Source: Merluccius polli | Lineage: Eukaryota; Chordata; Actinopteri; Gadiformes; Merlucciidae | Direction: 5' to 3' | Assembly (NCBI GenBank): GCA_030340625.1 | Contig: JAOPHQ010005694.1 | Span: 180,001 to 244,000, forward strand | DNA: 64,000 nucleotides | Shown: positions 12,027 to 23,562 of the stretch, piece after piece | Layout of the letters: each line of letters opens with the position of its first letter | How positions within the stretch are numbered: position 1 is the stretch's first letter | Translations under genes and position numbers: made by a program | Notes under the pieces: model-generated | What the model was told of the DNA's origin: nothing | The model's database searches: none | What the model saw: the letters and a program-made list of their open reading frames with translations, nothing else

Positions 12027-14216
12027 TGCCATTGTTATTTTCCACTGCCACTTTTTTTGGGGAACGCAATGATACAATCAGCATCCTGAGTCATCTGAGT
12101 CAAAACCAGTAGCCGAATGTACTACTATTTACTGAAGTAGTTCTGCATCAGGGAGAATCGCTGGCAACGGGTCGCCTTCTCTCATTGTGCTCCTCGCCAA
12201 CGCTTTAATCAAAGACACCTCTGTGAGTCACATGAGGGCTTGGGGCTACATGGAGTGGGACCACCACACCACAGCACAGCACATTCAAGTCAGTCAACAC
12301 AGGCCTTTCTGCTTTAGATTAGCGCTCATCACATCATTGTAGACATACATTAGCAATTTGGGCCGGATATGGTCTTTCTGTTACAGTTGTGTCAAGACCA
12401 GAAAATCAACTGTAATAAGCTGTATGCATGCGACAGTATTTTAGTGAGTGATGATGGTTGTCGGTTGCATTAAAAAGATTCTGCCTTATTTTTACTTAAA
12501 TGAGTCTACATCTATATCTATCCAGTCAATCTTTGGTTAATGGCAAAAACAACCCTTATCTCAACTTGTACGGCCTCTTTGTCAGTTAAACTATCTATTC
12601 CGACAGTTGTGAAAGACATCGCTGATTCCAATGTAAACCAGTTGGAACGGGTTCTCTATACATGGTACATATGCAATTGTTTTACTGATTTGCCTGTTAA
12701 TGAATGGACACGCTTGCTGTAAGGCCCTGGAATAGCTATGTCAGTAAATGAGCTCATTGTCTTCCCCAGGGATTTCACACAGGGATAGATTTAACTCAAA
12801 CCTCATGTGTCCTGTGTAAGTACTCTCCCATCTGTGTGTTCTGGTTTCTAGTGCTAATCTATCTACCTTGCTAGCTATCCACTTACTCCTAGAACAAGTA
12901 GTCATCTGGCATTCATGTGATTATCATCGGCTGCATTGAGCCCACTGTGTTTACGTGAACGTCACGATAGCAGAGAACTAAAACCTTTTCTGGTTTTTGC
13001 CAGCCTCTCAACTCCTTAAACATCGTTGGATTATTCTACTGATTGCATGATGGTTCACCTGATGACTTGATTGGCCAGTGCCAGCCAATCATATTCAATG
13101 GGAAGAGACAGTGCTTTGGTTTCTTCCGTGTCCACTTGAGGACTGAAAGGAGCTGGAGGTTTTGTTCCATAATGGATTCCATCCAGAAAGGACGTCACAG
13201 TCTTTTCATTGTGATTGGGGGGGAATGTTGTTAGGACGCCTTTTTTCCCCCCCATATAAGCAGTTGGAACTGGCTATTCTGATGCCTTTTAGAAGAACAC
13301 CAGGACAGGCAGTAAACAACTTAATAACATGTTTCATCATATTATGGTCGCTAGTTATTTGGTCAAATGTATTTGAGTATGGCATTTTATTCTAAAACAA
13401 AGTGAGCCATCTGTATCAATAGCCTGGCTGTTGTGTTCACACCTTAAGGCCATCACAATGACTGCTCCCGATTCCAAGCACTCACAGAAGAGCTTCTAAA
13501 GAAAGGTCTGGAAAACTGACTGAACTCATTATACAAACACATCTTATTTAGAGATCTTATTTAATTTGCATATATTTACACATTGAAAGATTTAATATTG
13601 TTTTATTTCAAACATGTACAATAATAAATTGCACAAATTCAGATGAAGATTTATGGATTTTGTCAAAGCTACAATTGTGTGCCTACCTCTTAAAATGAAA
13701 AAGGATATGCTAGATATGCACAACATTGAATGTCTTCTGTGATTATTTATCCACTTTTCCGTGTTGAAAATGGTTATTGTTGCTGTAAAGCGCGCACTGG
13801 CAGCCGTAATGCCTTCGTCGACCAATCAGAGTGTTTACTGCAGCCTTGCTCAACCGATAGATAATGATAAATAATAATAAATAATTATTTTTGCTTTTCA
13901 ACCCCCTAGAAGATGTTACCATTTGCTGATAAATGCTGTTATGTTTGCAAAAAAATAGTTTTTAAGTTCTTATCAGCACCTCTTCTTGAAAACTTCTTCC
14001 CGCAGCTATGGGCCAATCCCATCAAAAGTTATCCGAAGATACCCTCCTCATTGGATTTTCGTTTGTGTCCTCCTCGTCACTTGGTCATACTTTATTCATG
14101 GCAGTATCCTTTATTTATATATCATTTCTCTTTTCCAAACTTTATGAAATGGCAAGCAAACTAGTTGACCAACTCGTAACGCATCTCCAAGTGCATCTGA
14201 CTCAAAAAGTAGGTAT
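12027..14216. other. Unique DNA between two hAT elements, no gene seen
   Basis: Several frames of 60-80 codons overlap on both strands without domain features or splice signals. Confidence 0.55.
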
Positions 14217-14642
14217 ACTTGGACTAGGGCTGTCACTTTTTCGAAAAAACCAAGCAATGTATTCGAATATATTCGAATATTTACGACCACCCCCCCCCCC
14301 CCCGAAAAAACCCCCACCGTAACGGAGATTCACTCACAAATGTCTTATGTGACGAGTAGACATAAACAGGACTTGGGCTATAGCCTGTCTAAAAACAATC
14401 TGGAAACAGGTTATCAATTAATAGTCGGCTTAGTCGATCGACGGAGGCTTAGTCGAATACGTTTTCATTGGTCAAACAAAAAGTAAAACATAAAAATAGC
14501 AAGGAATGAGCGTCGCAAACCGAATACATCCGTGGTCGCAACAAGCCCTGATTTAACTCATCGCTGCAGGCATACTGACCAATACACCTGGGCAGGTAGA
14601 CACCTAGGCAGGTAGACACCGCTATACACACGGGACTCATAC

Positions 14643-14924
14643 CGGTGATCGCGGCTTTAGTTCCCCGTGTCTGATCGCTGTAATTCGGAGCGTGAATATC
14701 GGTTGAATATCTAATATCTTTCTAACTTTAAAAAACACTTTTGTATTGGGAAGAGACACAGCACGCACATCCCTCGTAACTACGCTGTGAAGGTGAACCC
14801 TCCCGGGCTCCGCTATTAACATGAACCGCTCCGCCGGAGGAGCCGCACATCCACACGCACCGGACACCAAAATACAAACAAACATGTTTTCCATTTGATT
14901 GCTTTTAAATAAAGTTGTGTGCAG
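14643..14924 (+). repeat. Left arm of a ~300-bp inverted duplication shared by outer and inner hAT
   Basis: This segment, continued at 16378-16400 beyond the inner insertion, is the reverse complement of 15792-16092 with scattered mismatches. Shared landmarks include ggagcgtgaatatcggttga and gaaccgctccgc. It shows that both elements descend from related hAT families. Confidence 0.88.
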
Positions 14925-15008
14925 TAGGGCTGGACCCGAATATTCGACTATTCGGATATTCGTTCGTTGGGTAGGTATTCGGTTTTCAATTTTGGGATTC
15001 GGATATTC

Positions 15009-15009
<1 letters not shown>

Positions 15010-15043
<34 letters not shown>
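15010..15043. repeat. T34 homopolymer
   Basis: Uninterrupted T run within the inner hAT element, following ggatattcg. Confidence 0.97.
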
Positions 15044-15791
15044 CTAAATGTAGGCTATCACTAAAGGCGAACCGCAAAATACATTTTGTCAGCATTGTAC
15101 TATATTTATACTTGACTGTTAAGATGTGGAAATATATACCATCTCAGCTTGGGCGCGTGACATCACTCACAGCAGTGAACGTCAGGCTTCAGTTTGTAGC
15201 GTTTGTAGCGCACCGCGGACCTACGACCGTATTATGACAGTCCTGGACCGGCCCAATAATCTGGACCGGCCCAAAAATAATAATACACAAAATAAAAAAA
15301 TACAAAATAATCGGCCTGAAATCGTCCGGCCGAACCTCCCTATGGCAGCCCGTCCCTGGTTATAGGCCTATGCGGCGCTCGTAAAAGCCGAACAATGCGC
15401 TCTTAAAGGTTTGGAGATTCAACAAGACTATGTCTGTATTCCAATTACAATAAGTAGCCTACTTATCGGCCAACAATAATCAAACAAGGCAGTAAAAGTG
15501 GTCATTAAACTGTATAACTGTTTTGAAAAAAGGGGAAAAGGCCGACATATATGCCCATACAATATGCAGCCGGCGCTCGGAAAAGGCTCGCGACAAAAAG
15601 ATGAGCCACACATTTAGAAACAATTGCATGAACTATCTAAAAGCAATACCTTAGTCAGAAAACATATATGAGGCTGAACGTTTTGTTAAAATGTCAGTTA
15701 TGGAAGTATTTAAAATGTTGGAGCGGCTGGCTTGACCACGCGAAACCGAGAGACGGCTGTCTTGACCGCAGTACGCGATCGGTCATTAATC

Positions 15792-16092
15792 AATAATCGT
15801 ATTTAACCGTATAACTGCACACAACTTTATTTAACAGCAAGCAAATGGAAAACACGTGTTGGTATTTTGGTGTCCGGTGCGTGTGGACGTGCGGCTCCTC
15901 CTGCGGAGCGGTTCATGTTAATAGCGGAGTCCGGGAGGGTTCACCTTCACGGCGTAGTTACGAGGGATGTGCAACTATCGTCTTAAAAATACTAAAGTGT
16001 TTTTTAAAGTTAGAAAGATATTAGATATTCAACCGATATTCACGCTCCGAATTACAGCGATCAGACACGGGGAACTAAAGCCGCGATCACCG
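15792..16092 (-). repeat. Right arm of the inverted duplication, carrying the empty site
   Basis: Reverse complement of 14643-14924 plus 16378-16400. At its left it reads, on the minus strand, straight through gttgtgtgcagttatacgg, which is the pre-insertion state of the site now split at 14924/16370. Confidence 0.88.
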
Positions 16093-16165
16093 CACCGCTT
16101 CAAGACTCACAGTATGCAACACAACGTCCTTTTGATCGATAACAATATAAATTGATCGACACATT

Positions 16166-16211
16166 TCTTAACGATCAATGATCGATCATCGATTAATTAT
16201 GCCCATCCCTA
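16166..16211 (-). mobile_element. Terminal fragment of a third hAT-like family
   Basis: Read on the minus strand it begins tagggatgggcataattaat and continues with GATCGATC-rich sequence, a typical fish hAT terminus. I could not find the partner end or a matching TSD, so this may be a deletion relic or a chimeric end within the nest. Confidence 0.5.
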
Positions 16212-16742
16212 ATAAGGAGTAATGTGGGAACATCTGGGGCTAAGGCAATTGGCATAAAAAACTTTTTTTTTTTTTTTTTTTGCCCCCCCCCCCCCCGAAT
16301 ATTCGAATATTCGCTGTCGATTACTACCGAAGCTCCGGAGCCCAAAATATGGTATTCGGGACAGCCCTAGTGTGCAGTTATATGGTTAAATACGATTATT
16401 AAAAGTGTTCATGTCTCCTTCCTGGTCCAGAACCGCTTGGTCCATACATTCTAGGCCCGCTTCATGCGTGTGCTTGTAAAGTGTTTCTTTTATACTTGCA
16501 TACAGAAACAGTAAATTTAGATTAAAAATTAGATTAACGTGATTAAAAAACATAACGCGATGAACATGACTAATTAATTGATCGCAATTAACGCGATAAT
16601 TTGACACCCCTATAAAAAATGCGCTACGCAACATGGCTCTTTAAAAACCGAATAATTTATACATATTCGAATACAGATATTTCACGTCATATTCGAATGC
16701 ATATTCGGATATCGAATAAAAAGTGACAGCCCTAACTTGGAC

Positions 16743-19736
16743 TCAAGCTTATCCCGGTAAACAAAATCCTTTGATTGGCTTGTTCATGTCAGCTGATCAA
16801 AAAATACATGTTCTGATTGGCTCGAAACGCTTGCGTGAAGGATGGCGACAATGGCTGTTCGCAAAATCAGATCTATACCAAACTGGTATTTTTTTTCCGA
16901 TCCACATAACTTGTAACTTTGTGCTTGACTAAGTAATCCTTCCTCACTGTCCAATGGAGGGTCGGGACCGATATGCCACCATGGGTTGCTGTGTAGATGT
17001 ACTGTCAAAAGAAAGGCTGGCTGACTGACAAGGGAGCTGCACGTGGTGGGCGAGTCGGTGGGGGCTGGGACCTGGGAACGGGTGAGTCCGGGAATGTATT
17101 GGCTATTGCATGGCTATTGATGATAGCCAGCAGATGGCGTTGAAGGCAAGGACACACACGGACAGCTGCATTTCAATGGCAGGCAAACTGGCATGGCTTG
17201 AGCACTGTAGTTTTTGTAGGACCTATAGTTACTTCATCTTTTTTTCCCACACTTTCCCACATTGGGGGGGGGGGTGCGTCCCCCCATCCCCCCATAATTT
17301 GCGCCCTTGCCGATCCAGAGTGGTGAGCCTCAGCTTCCTCATAAACCATTGTATGTGACTGCATCCGCACTCCGCATGGTAATGTGGTAGGAAGACTAAA
17401 TATTGGGTGACGAGGCTTCAAGAGAAAACAAAAGGCGGCTACTAGCGGAAATATTTTACACACATTATGATTATACTTGTATTATACTTGCAAAAATGTG
17501 CTGCCTACTTGTCATTGCTGTCAAGTCCTGATAGACAATGAGCAAGCATTATCTATTTAATTCGTTTTTCTGATGTGTGTGTGTGTGATTGCTGCATTGG
17601 GGAAAAGATTTACCCAATTGTAAGAGCAGGGCTCATCTTTATGTATTGTGTATTTGTCTTTTGTCATTTTACACATACTACTAATACTATATAAGCAACA
17701 CTTTATTTATAATACATAATCAATTTCTGGAGGCTATTCTTGAAGTTGAACTTTCATCTGTCCTGTAGTCAATGACCTTACAGACAGGAAGTATTTTCAG
17801 TGGCCAATGGGAGACCGGCAGGGGCGATACTATTCAGTAGGTATGCTTTACATAACATTGACATTACAGAGGATTTTCCTAGATTTCCTAGATTATGATT
17901 AGATTTTCCTTTATGAATGCTTTCCTTTTGAAAATGCTTGAGAATGCATTTGAGAATGTGCTTGATTTTCTCTTTAAAACCACTGCCACAATATTTAATT
18001 TGATTTCCTCTAATCGACTGCAAGGACATAGAGACAAACACATAACAATAAACAACCGTGTGATTGTTCTTTGATCGTTCACAGATGGACTAATTCATCC
18101 TAATACTAAGCTGTAAGCCTGCCAGCATTACATGCCATCAGAGACTAGCCTTTAAATAGCTTGTAGTTTTAATGCCTAACTGACATTCTTAGATTTCTAA
18201 ATGCCAAGTTGTTGAACAGCATTTGAAAACTTTTTTGGAACTAGACTAAATGTAGTAAATGATGGAACTAAGTTACATATTTTTTCGTGGGAGTAATACT
18301 CTAAATTGTTTATTTATTTGTATTCGACCATTATTGAACCTTTATTTAACTACGTAAGTCTCATTGAGATTAAACATCTCTTTTACAAGAGCAGCATAGT
18401 GGTTAGACAGCAGCAGATAGTTTTTTTTTAGAATCTGAATTCTCTTCTCACATGATAAAAATAGCTTTGTGCACATCTGAAAATGATCTCTCAACTATAA
18501 AAAATAAATAAATAGATACTTGAGTTTGTTTTGTTTTGGGGAAATTAATTCATGGCTCACTGATGTGGAACAGTGAGGTTTTCAAGTCAGAAGAAAGAGT
18601 CAGAGTATTGATTTGAATAACTGGAGCTTCACATTGTGGGTGTAAAATAAGAATATTCAGTCTAGCGTGCATGATTAGCAAATACAACACCCATATCACC
18701 ACTATGTGTGCTGTGGTTGGTCAAACCAGTCAACCATTCAGCATGTACTTGAGGAGAATAATTGAGGAGGATATTCATTTAATTTAAATTAAAACTAAAT
18801 AATGATTCAAACCAATGTTCATGTGATCTCGTACTTCTGGCACATTTGCGTCATCCTTTGGTTGTTACTGAAGCGTAAGTATGGAAAAAATTAGAGATCA
18901 ACATATGGAGTATATCAAATATAAGAGGCATGACTCAATATCATGCTGATGATGTGGGATGCATACAAAAATCACTTTTCAGTGAATTGCAATGTCATTT
19001 ATCAGGCATCAATTGCAGACATGACAAGGCCATGTCAGCAACTGTACTTTTTAGAGAAGCTCAAGGCGCACATGACATAACATTAGACTGAACCCTTCTG
19101 CTATAGGTCAGAGGAATTAACCGCTTGTCAATCTTCTGCTTTCTTGTTGAGCCAAGGCATCCATCTTACCTAACCTCTCTCCTCCTTTTGCTTTTGTCCT
19201 GCTGTCCAAACACCACCAGGGGGGAGGTAACATGGGGCGGTTCTCTTCTCCCTTATGTCTTGCCCTTTTTTCATTGGACAAAGAGAGACGTTCCACTTAA
19301 CATGCAACACAGATGGACACTACACTAGTGTTGCTACAGAGGCCTGTCCTTGTACCATTTTGGCTCGCTCATGAAGCGGTGTAAAGCAGTTTGGTTCATG
19401 GTCAGGGCTAGTAAGTGGGACATGGCAGGGCCATGTGAAATTCTACCAGTATGCATATTCTAGAATCCTGTGATATTGATCCCTGTATAAACTATTGTAT
19501 CTCTCGCTCAAGCGCCCTAGTCAAGACTGAAAGGGACGATTTATCTTGGTTAGTTTTCAGAAGCTCTCGAGCAGCACATAACTGTGGGAGTTATAATATT
19601 TCGTACTGTAGATCAGAGTCTACTCCAAATAGGACTTCCTTCCACCTTGAGGCTTTAGTTCCAGAAAAGTGTACCATGTGGAGATGCAACAATGGGCCGA
19701 CACTATTTATATCAATTTGATATAAATACATCTTTT
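16743..19736. other. Unique DNA, no gene seen
   Basis: AT-rich with no paired terminal repeats. A G11 run lies at 17264-17274. Around 17880-17970 there are short direct repeats of ttttcctagattt and gaatgcttt types. Confidence 0.55.
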
Positions 19737-19770
<34 letters not shown>

Positions 19771-19790
19771 CCACTACCACTACCACTACC
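19737..19790. repeat. (TCA)n then (CTACCA)n compound microsatellite
   Basis: About eleven TCA units to 19770 followed by CAC/TAC trinucleotides. Confidence 0.95.
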
Positions 19791-19960
19791 GCCATAGCCT
19801 TTCTGTTGTTGCCACTCTAGCCTGTTCAATGTGCGAGGCTGTTCCACAACAATAATAGTCAACATTAAGTCTCTTTGAGAAAAGTGATGTGGAACTGTGA
19901 CTAAATCCTAAAGCTAGTTCAAGGACTTATGAGCACTGGCTGTATTAGCAAGGTGTTTAT

Positions 19961-20015
19961 GCGGTTAGCTCAGAGGGGGAATGCCCCCTAACTAGGATCA
20001 AACCCCCCTCCCTGT
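19961..20015 (+). other. Degenerate tRNA-like segment (possible SINE head)
   Basis: gcggttagctcagaggggg resembles a tRNA A box (TAGCTCAGNNGG), and aggatcaaacc about 30 bases on resembles a degraded B box. The stems do not pair well and no SINE body follows that I can recognise. Chance is a real possibility. Confidence 0.3.
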
Positions 20016-20769
20016 CAGGCATGGCTAAGTGGGTATTAGGGGTTGCTACATTTTCCGATCATGAGTGTGATGCCTGAAAGATGATGACAATTAAGGGAGC
20101 ACATGCTGTAGTGTCAGAAAACTTGAGAGAATTAATATTTTGTTGACGCACCTTTTTGCTTTCTATGGCTAGAGACTTTCAAACCAATTAAATCAATTTG
20201 TTTTGCAGCATGAGGGCCCTTTACAAGTTGTAGTAGTGCTAGAGACGAGCTTCTATTGGTAACAAAAAATCCTTTTGAATGTCAGCCTAAACTTTTATTT
20301 TTATTTTTTTAAGCATTTTCTGGATCAAAGACGTTAAATGATGTACTTTACCTGTTGTGCCTCACAGGAAAAATCACTGTCATTAGTCATTATAGTTGAT
20401 TAAAGACTGGTGGTCTTTAACAGTGTGTCATTGTCAATTTTGAATCTGCTTAGTGTAGCAGCCAAACACAGCATATGGTCTTAATCATACTTAGTTATGT
20501 TCAGTTTCATGACTCAAACTTCAAACATTACACTATATGACTTATGGTGTTTATTTGAAGAGTGTAGCACATTCACACATTCATCTATTTCTGTGTCTTT
20601 TTATGCTTGATGCATTTTATTGGGTTGACTTGGCAGCAGTGAAACAAACCTCAGTTTTCCTCTATGATGTCAATAATTGTTTTTCAGTCATTTGACAGAT
20701 GGAGAATAAAAAGCGTACTTTCTCATTTATCATATTGCTAAACATCCTTTTTCTGCAGGTTATTTTTTA
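20016..20769. other. Unique AT-rich DNA, no gene seen
   Basis: No repeats or frames of interest were noticed. Confidence 0.5.
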
Positions 20770-21699
20770 TTATACCATGGTCGGCGTGAATACTCAATTC
20801 TGATTGGCTGGCGGGTGTAGGTTAAAAAGTGTTAATGTACACCTAGGAAAGACGTTCGGGTCAAATTGCCTGATTACAGTTAGATTACTGCGCTGGCTCA
20901 AACGCTAGATGGTAACCATGGCAACGGAGAGGGAATACTCGATTCTGATTGGCTGCTGTAGGGTGGCCATTAATCCCTGCTATATGCAGAGCTAGCTCTG
21001 GCTATATGGACACCTACTAAGTACTTCCAGTCAAATTGTCTGTTCAGCCTTCAAAACGAGAGCTGGTAAATTGTGAAAAATGCATTAAACTGTAATCAGA
21101 AAAGGCGGTTATATGCTATAGACCCTATAGTATCTGTGGTATAAAGGCTGGGACACATTTCAAATTATAAATATGTACACTTTATGTTGAAATTATAGAC
21201 CGTCGGATTCCCATTGAAACGAATGGCGCGGTGATTAGTCGTCAAAACGACAGCTGGTAAATTGTGAAAAATGCATTAAACTGTAATCAGAAAACGCGGT
21301 TATATGCTATAGACCCTATAGTATCTGTGGTGTAAAGGCTGGGACACATTTCAAATTATAAATATGTACACTTTATGTTGAAAGTATAGGCCGTCGCGAT
21401 TCCCGATGTACAATGCATTACGTCAGCTCTCTGGCTCATAGTTGAGCGGACTAGAATACCTCCCGTTGCCGAGTCGTATCTAAGGTCCGTCCTATTTACT
21501 GGAGGAGTGAACAACGTTTCCGTTGCATAAGAACCTTACGGGAGGGTAATGATTGTTCCAGGTATTAGTCAGACCCTCAGGCGTTACTAGGGAAGCCAAA
21601 TTATGGCTTGTGAACAACTTTATATTTTGATTGTAAAACGCATGCAAATATGAATTAATGGTCTTAATTTATTTTCTTTGGCAAGTGACCATGGTATAA
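20770..21699. mobile_element. Non-autonomous TIR element with internal duplication (~930 bp)
   Basis: Inverted ends ttataccatggtc (20770-20782) and gaccatggtataa (21687-21699) bound the region. The motif atactcgattctgattggctg occurs twice near the left end (about 20791 and 20937, the first copy with one change). A 191-bp unit is tandemly duplicated inside. The TA- or TTA-containing ends do not allow the superfamily to be fixed from TSD length. No coding capacity is visible. Confidence 0.65.
21051..21409. repeat. Tandem duplication, 191-bp period, ~1.9 copies
   Basis: Copy 1 starts tcaaaacgagagctggtaaa at 21051; copy 2 starts tcaaaacgacagctggtaaa at 21242. They stay nearly identical through ttatatgctatagaccctat and atatgtacactttatgttga, then diverge near the gattccc motif. 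Confidence 0.93.
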
Positions 21700-21701
21700 G
21701 C

Positions 21702-21843
21702 GGGATAATGCCCTTCGAGGTGTCCATTATCAGAAGTTAATGGACTTCGCGGAAGCAACCGCCCTCCGCTTCGCGTCGGACGGTTCACGCCTCCGCATCG
21801 TCCATTAACTTCTGATAATGGACACCTCGTCGGGCATTATCCC
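21702..21843. repeat. Foldback inverted repeat, 43-bp arms
   Basis: The left arm 21702-21744 (gggataatgcccttcgaggt...) pairs with 21801-21843 with two mismatches. The GC-rich 56-base centre itself contains partly complementary cgccctccgcttcgcg. It abuts the TIR element to its left, so it could be part of the same mobile unit. Confidence 0.9.
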
Positions 21844-22082
21844 TTACATATTCGTGGTGCATGTTTTGAAATTATTGCGGCCATTTCGTGGTCCACAATG
21901 CAGGGCCTCTGTCTCTTTCTTTTGTCCTTCATTAGATTCACACTGCCTTCTGCTTCTATTATTGGGCGGCCATAGTTTTTTCTTCCCCAGGAGGAGCATA
22001 TGGTGGTCTTAAATAAACGTGGATCTCTGTATACAGTCTTAGAGCTGGGATGCCTTCACCACATGGGATGTAGTGGCATACA
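21844..22082. other. Unique DNA, no gene seen
   Basis: Short spacer between the foldback and a CAG/CAA repeat. Confidence 0.5.
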
Positions 22083-22128
22083 AAAACAACAGCAACAACA
22101 ACAGCAACAGCAGCAGCAGCAGCAGCGG
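22083..22128. repeat. (CAA/CAG)n trinucleotide repeat
   Basis: Mixed CAA and CAG units ending in five CAG. On the plus strand it would read as polyglutamine in one frame, but no surrounding coding exon is apparent. Confidence 0.9.
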
Positions 22129-23239
22129 GAATGTTCTGGATGGCTACTGGACGGGCTCCATTGCTACTAGTGGCCAAAAGGGAAAATCATCCATTGATGG
22201 GGCAATCGTCCGAGCAGACTGCTGCTGAATGCAGAGTAGGGTGCCAGACCATGATGGGTGTGAATGGGTCTTTTTTTTTGTGTTTTGTTTTGTTCAGGTG
22301 TACAGCGGTGGCCGTGTTGGGGGGCACCTTGGCATTGTGATGCTGCCAGCCACTGCTCTGTCTACAGAGAGCGGTTGACAGCGTTTTTGTTCCTTTTCTG
22401 AGCTTGCCTGTGGCCGAGGGAATAAATTAAACGTCCCTTTAAACACCTCGTTTTGGCCTTTTCTATTGCGTGCTGCTCTCCTCTGTCTCTCCCCTTGTTC
22501 TCTTGATCACTTGTACCCCCCCCCCCCCATATGCTATACTGCATTCAGTCCTGTTAATTAATTGCATTCATTTAGTCTGTTGTACATAAAGCGTGTGACA
22601 GTTTGGTACACATATTTCATAATGAATGCACTAACGATTTCGTAATTATCAACTGATGAGAACTTAAATCATCCTGGTGGTTTTTCCAATAGATCACAGC
22701 CTGCCTTTTGTGTTGGTGTTCACCCAAAGCTCCCTGGAACTGCTTCCATTTACTAGGAGTGGCGATACACTATTTGTGTGCATTGCTGGGCAAGGAAGCC
22801 AGTGCTGGTCAGGATTGCTGTAATGCCATGCATTACAATGACACATTAGGTGAAATGCAAAGCAACTCATATTTTACAGCCTGAAATAGGAGTGCGGAAG
22901 TGTCGTTCTTCAAGCTCCATCAAAATTACGACACAACCCAAGAAACATCAAATGAAACTAAGACTTCATATATCACTGTGTTAATGACTTGGGATTGCTA
23001 AGCTTGCGCATGTGCGGATGTCAGCCAGTGCCACTCCAGAGCCACGCTGGCTCTGGAGGCTATTCATAGAGTTTTATCTCTCCTGGTCTTCCTGTTTGGA
23101 GCACACATGGCTCCAGAGGACGCAGGGTCGGGTTCACGACAACGTGGCGGTCATGGCTGGCGATGGCCCTTTAGTCATCGCCACACCACACCAGACTTCT
23201 AATGCTGCGCCACGCTACTCAGGATAGGCGTACAGTGAA
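22129..23239. other. Unique DNA, no gene seen
   Basis: Contains a C13 run at 22516-22528. The AT-rich stretch near 22550-22680 with ATTAATTA-type homeobox-like words could be a conserved non-coding element, but this cannot be tested here. Confidence 0.45.
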
Positions 23240-23562
23240 GATAGAAGATGTACTTATGTGTGTTTATCTCCGTGGGGAAATTCCTCTCTGTATTTGACCC
23301 AACCTAGGAGCTAAAGGTGCAGTGGGCTGCCACAGGGTAGCGCCTGGGAACCATCTCCAGATGTAGTGCCCTTGCCTTGGTTATGGGCAGCAGGGCAGGA
23401 GTGTACACTTGCATGTTTTGTGGTGTGGGAGGAAACCGTAGCACCTGGAGGAAACCTACGTGAACATACAAACTCCACACAGAAGGCCCCCCCCCCCCAC
23501 TCCCACCCCGGTGTTCGAACCCCGGGAGGGTTGTTGTGAGGCAACAACGCTAACCACAGTAA
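23240..23562 (-). mobile_element. V-SINE (tRNA-headed SINE), minus strand
   Basis: Read on the minus strand the element opens with an A-box-like tgtggttagcg and a B box ggttcgaac, the internal RNA polymerase III promoter of a tRNA-derived head. It continues into tctgtgtggagtttgtatgt and ggtttcctccaggtgc, the strongly conserved central segment of vertebrate V-SINEs. The 3' end near 23240-23300 (tcaaatacagagaggaattt) resembles the LINE-shared V-SINE tail. A homopolymer of 12 C (plus strand) interrupts the segment between head and core. The copy has diverged from the consensus I remember but is close to full length. The flanking TSD is unclear. Confidence 0.88.

Larger units (their letters stand above)
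14925..16369. mobile_element. Inner hAT-type element (1445 bp) inserted in the outer one
   Basis: The left end tagggctggacccgaata and the right end tattcgggacagcccta form imperfect inverted repeats. The 8-mer GTGTGCAG is duplicated exactly at 14917-14924 and 16370-16377. The element contains about 300 bp homologous to the outer element in opposite orientation, including an uninterrupted version of the very site into which it inserted. It includes a T34 run, and a T19 run next to a C14 run near the right end. No intact transposase is visible. Confidence 0.9.
14225..16734. mobile_element. Outer hAT-type element (2510 bp including a nested hAT)
   Basis: Perfect 17-base terminal inverted repeats begin tagggctgtcacttttt and end aaaaagtgacagcccta. 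The flanks 14217-14224 and 16735-16742 are the identical 8-mer ACTTGGAC. The subterminal regions are full of ATTCGAATA motifs. Without the nested copy it is about 1.06 kb and carries no intact transposase. A segment near 16505-16612 ends in ttgacacccct and resembles the end of a further hAT family (TAGGGGTGTCAAATTATCGCG). Frames on either strand here, including a 152-codon minus-strand one at 14637-15095, cross element junctions and look spurious. Confidence 0.9.

Noticed and set aside
14637..15095. 152-codon minus-strand frame
   Set aside because: Crosses from the outer into the inner hAT element and includes poly-lysine from the T34 run; partly duplicated because of the inverted homology, not conservation.
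23507..23560. Functional tRNA gene on the minus strand
   Set aside because: A and B boxes are present but the sequence continues into the V-SINE core and cannot form a tRNA cloverleaf.
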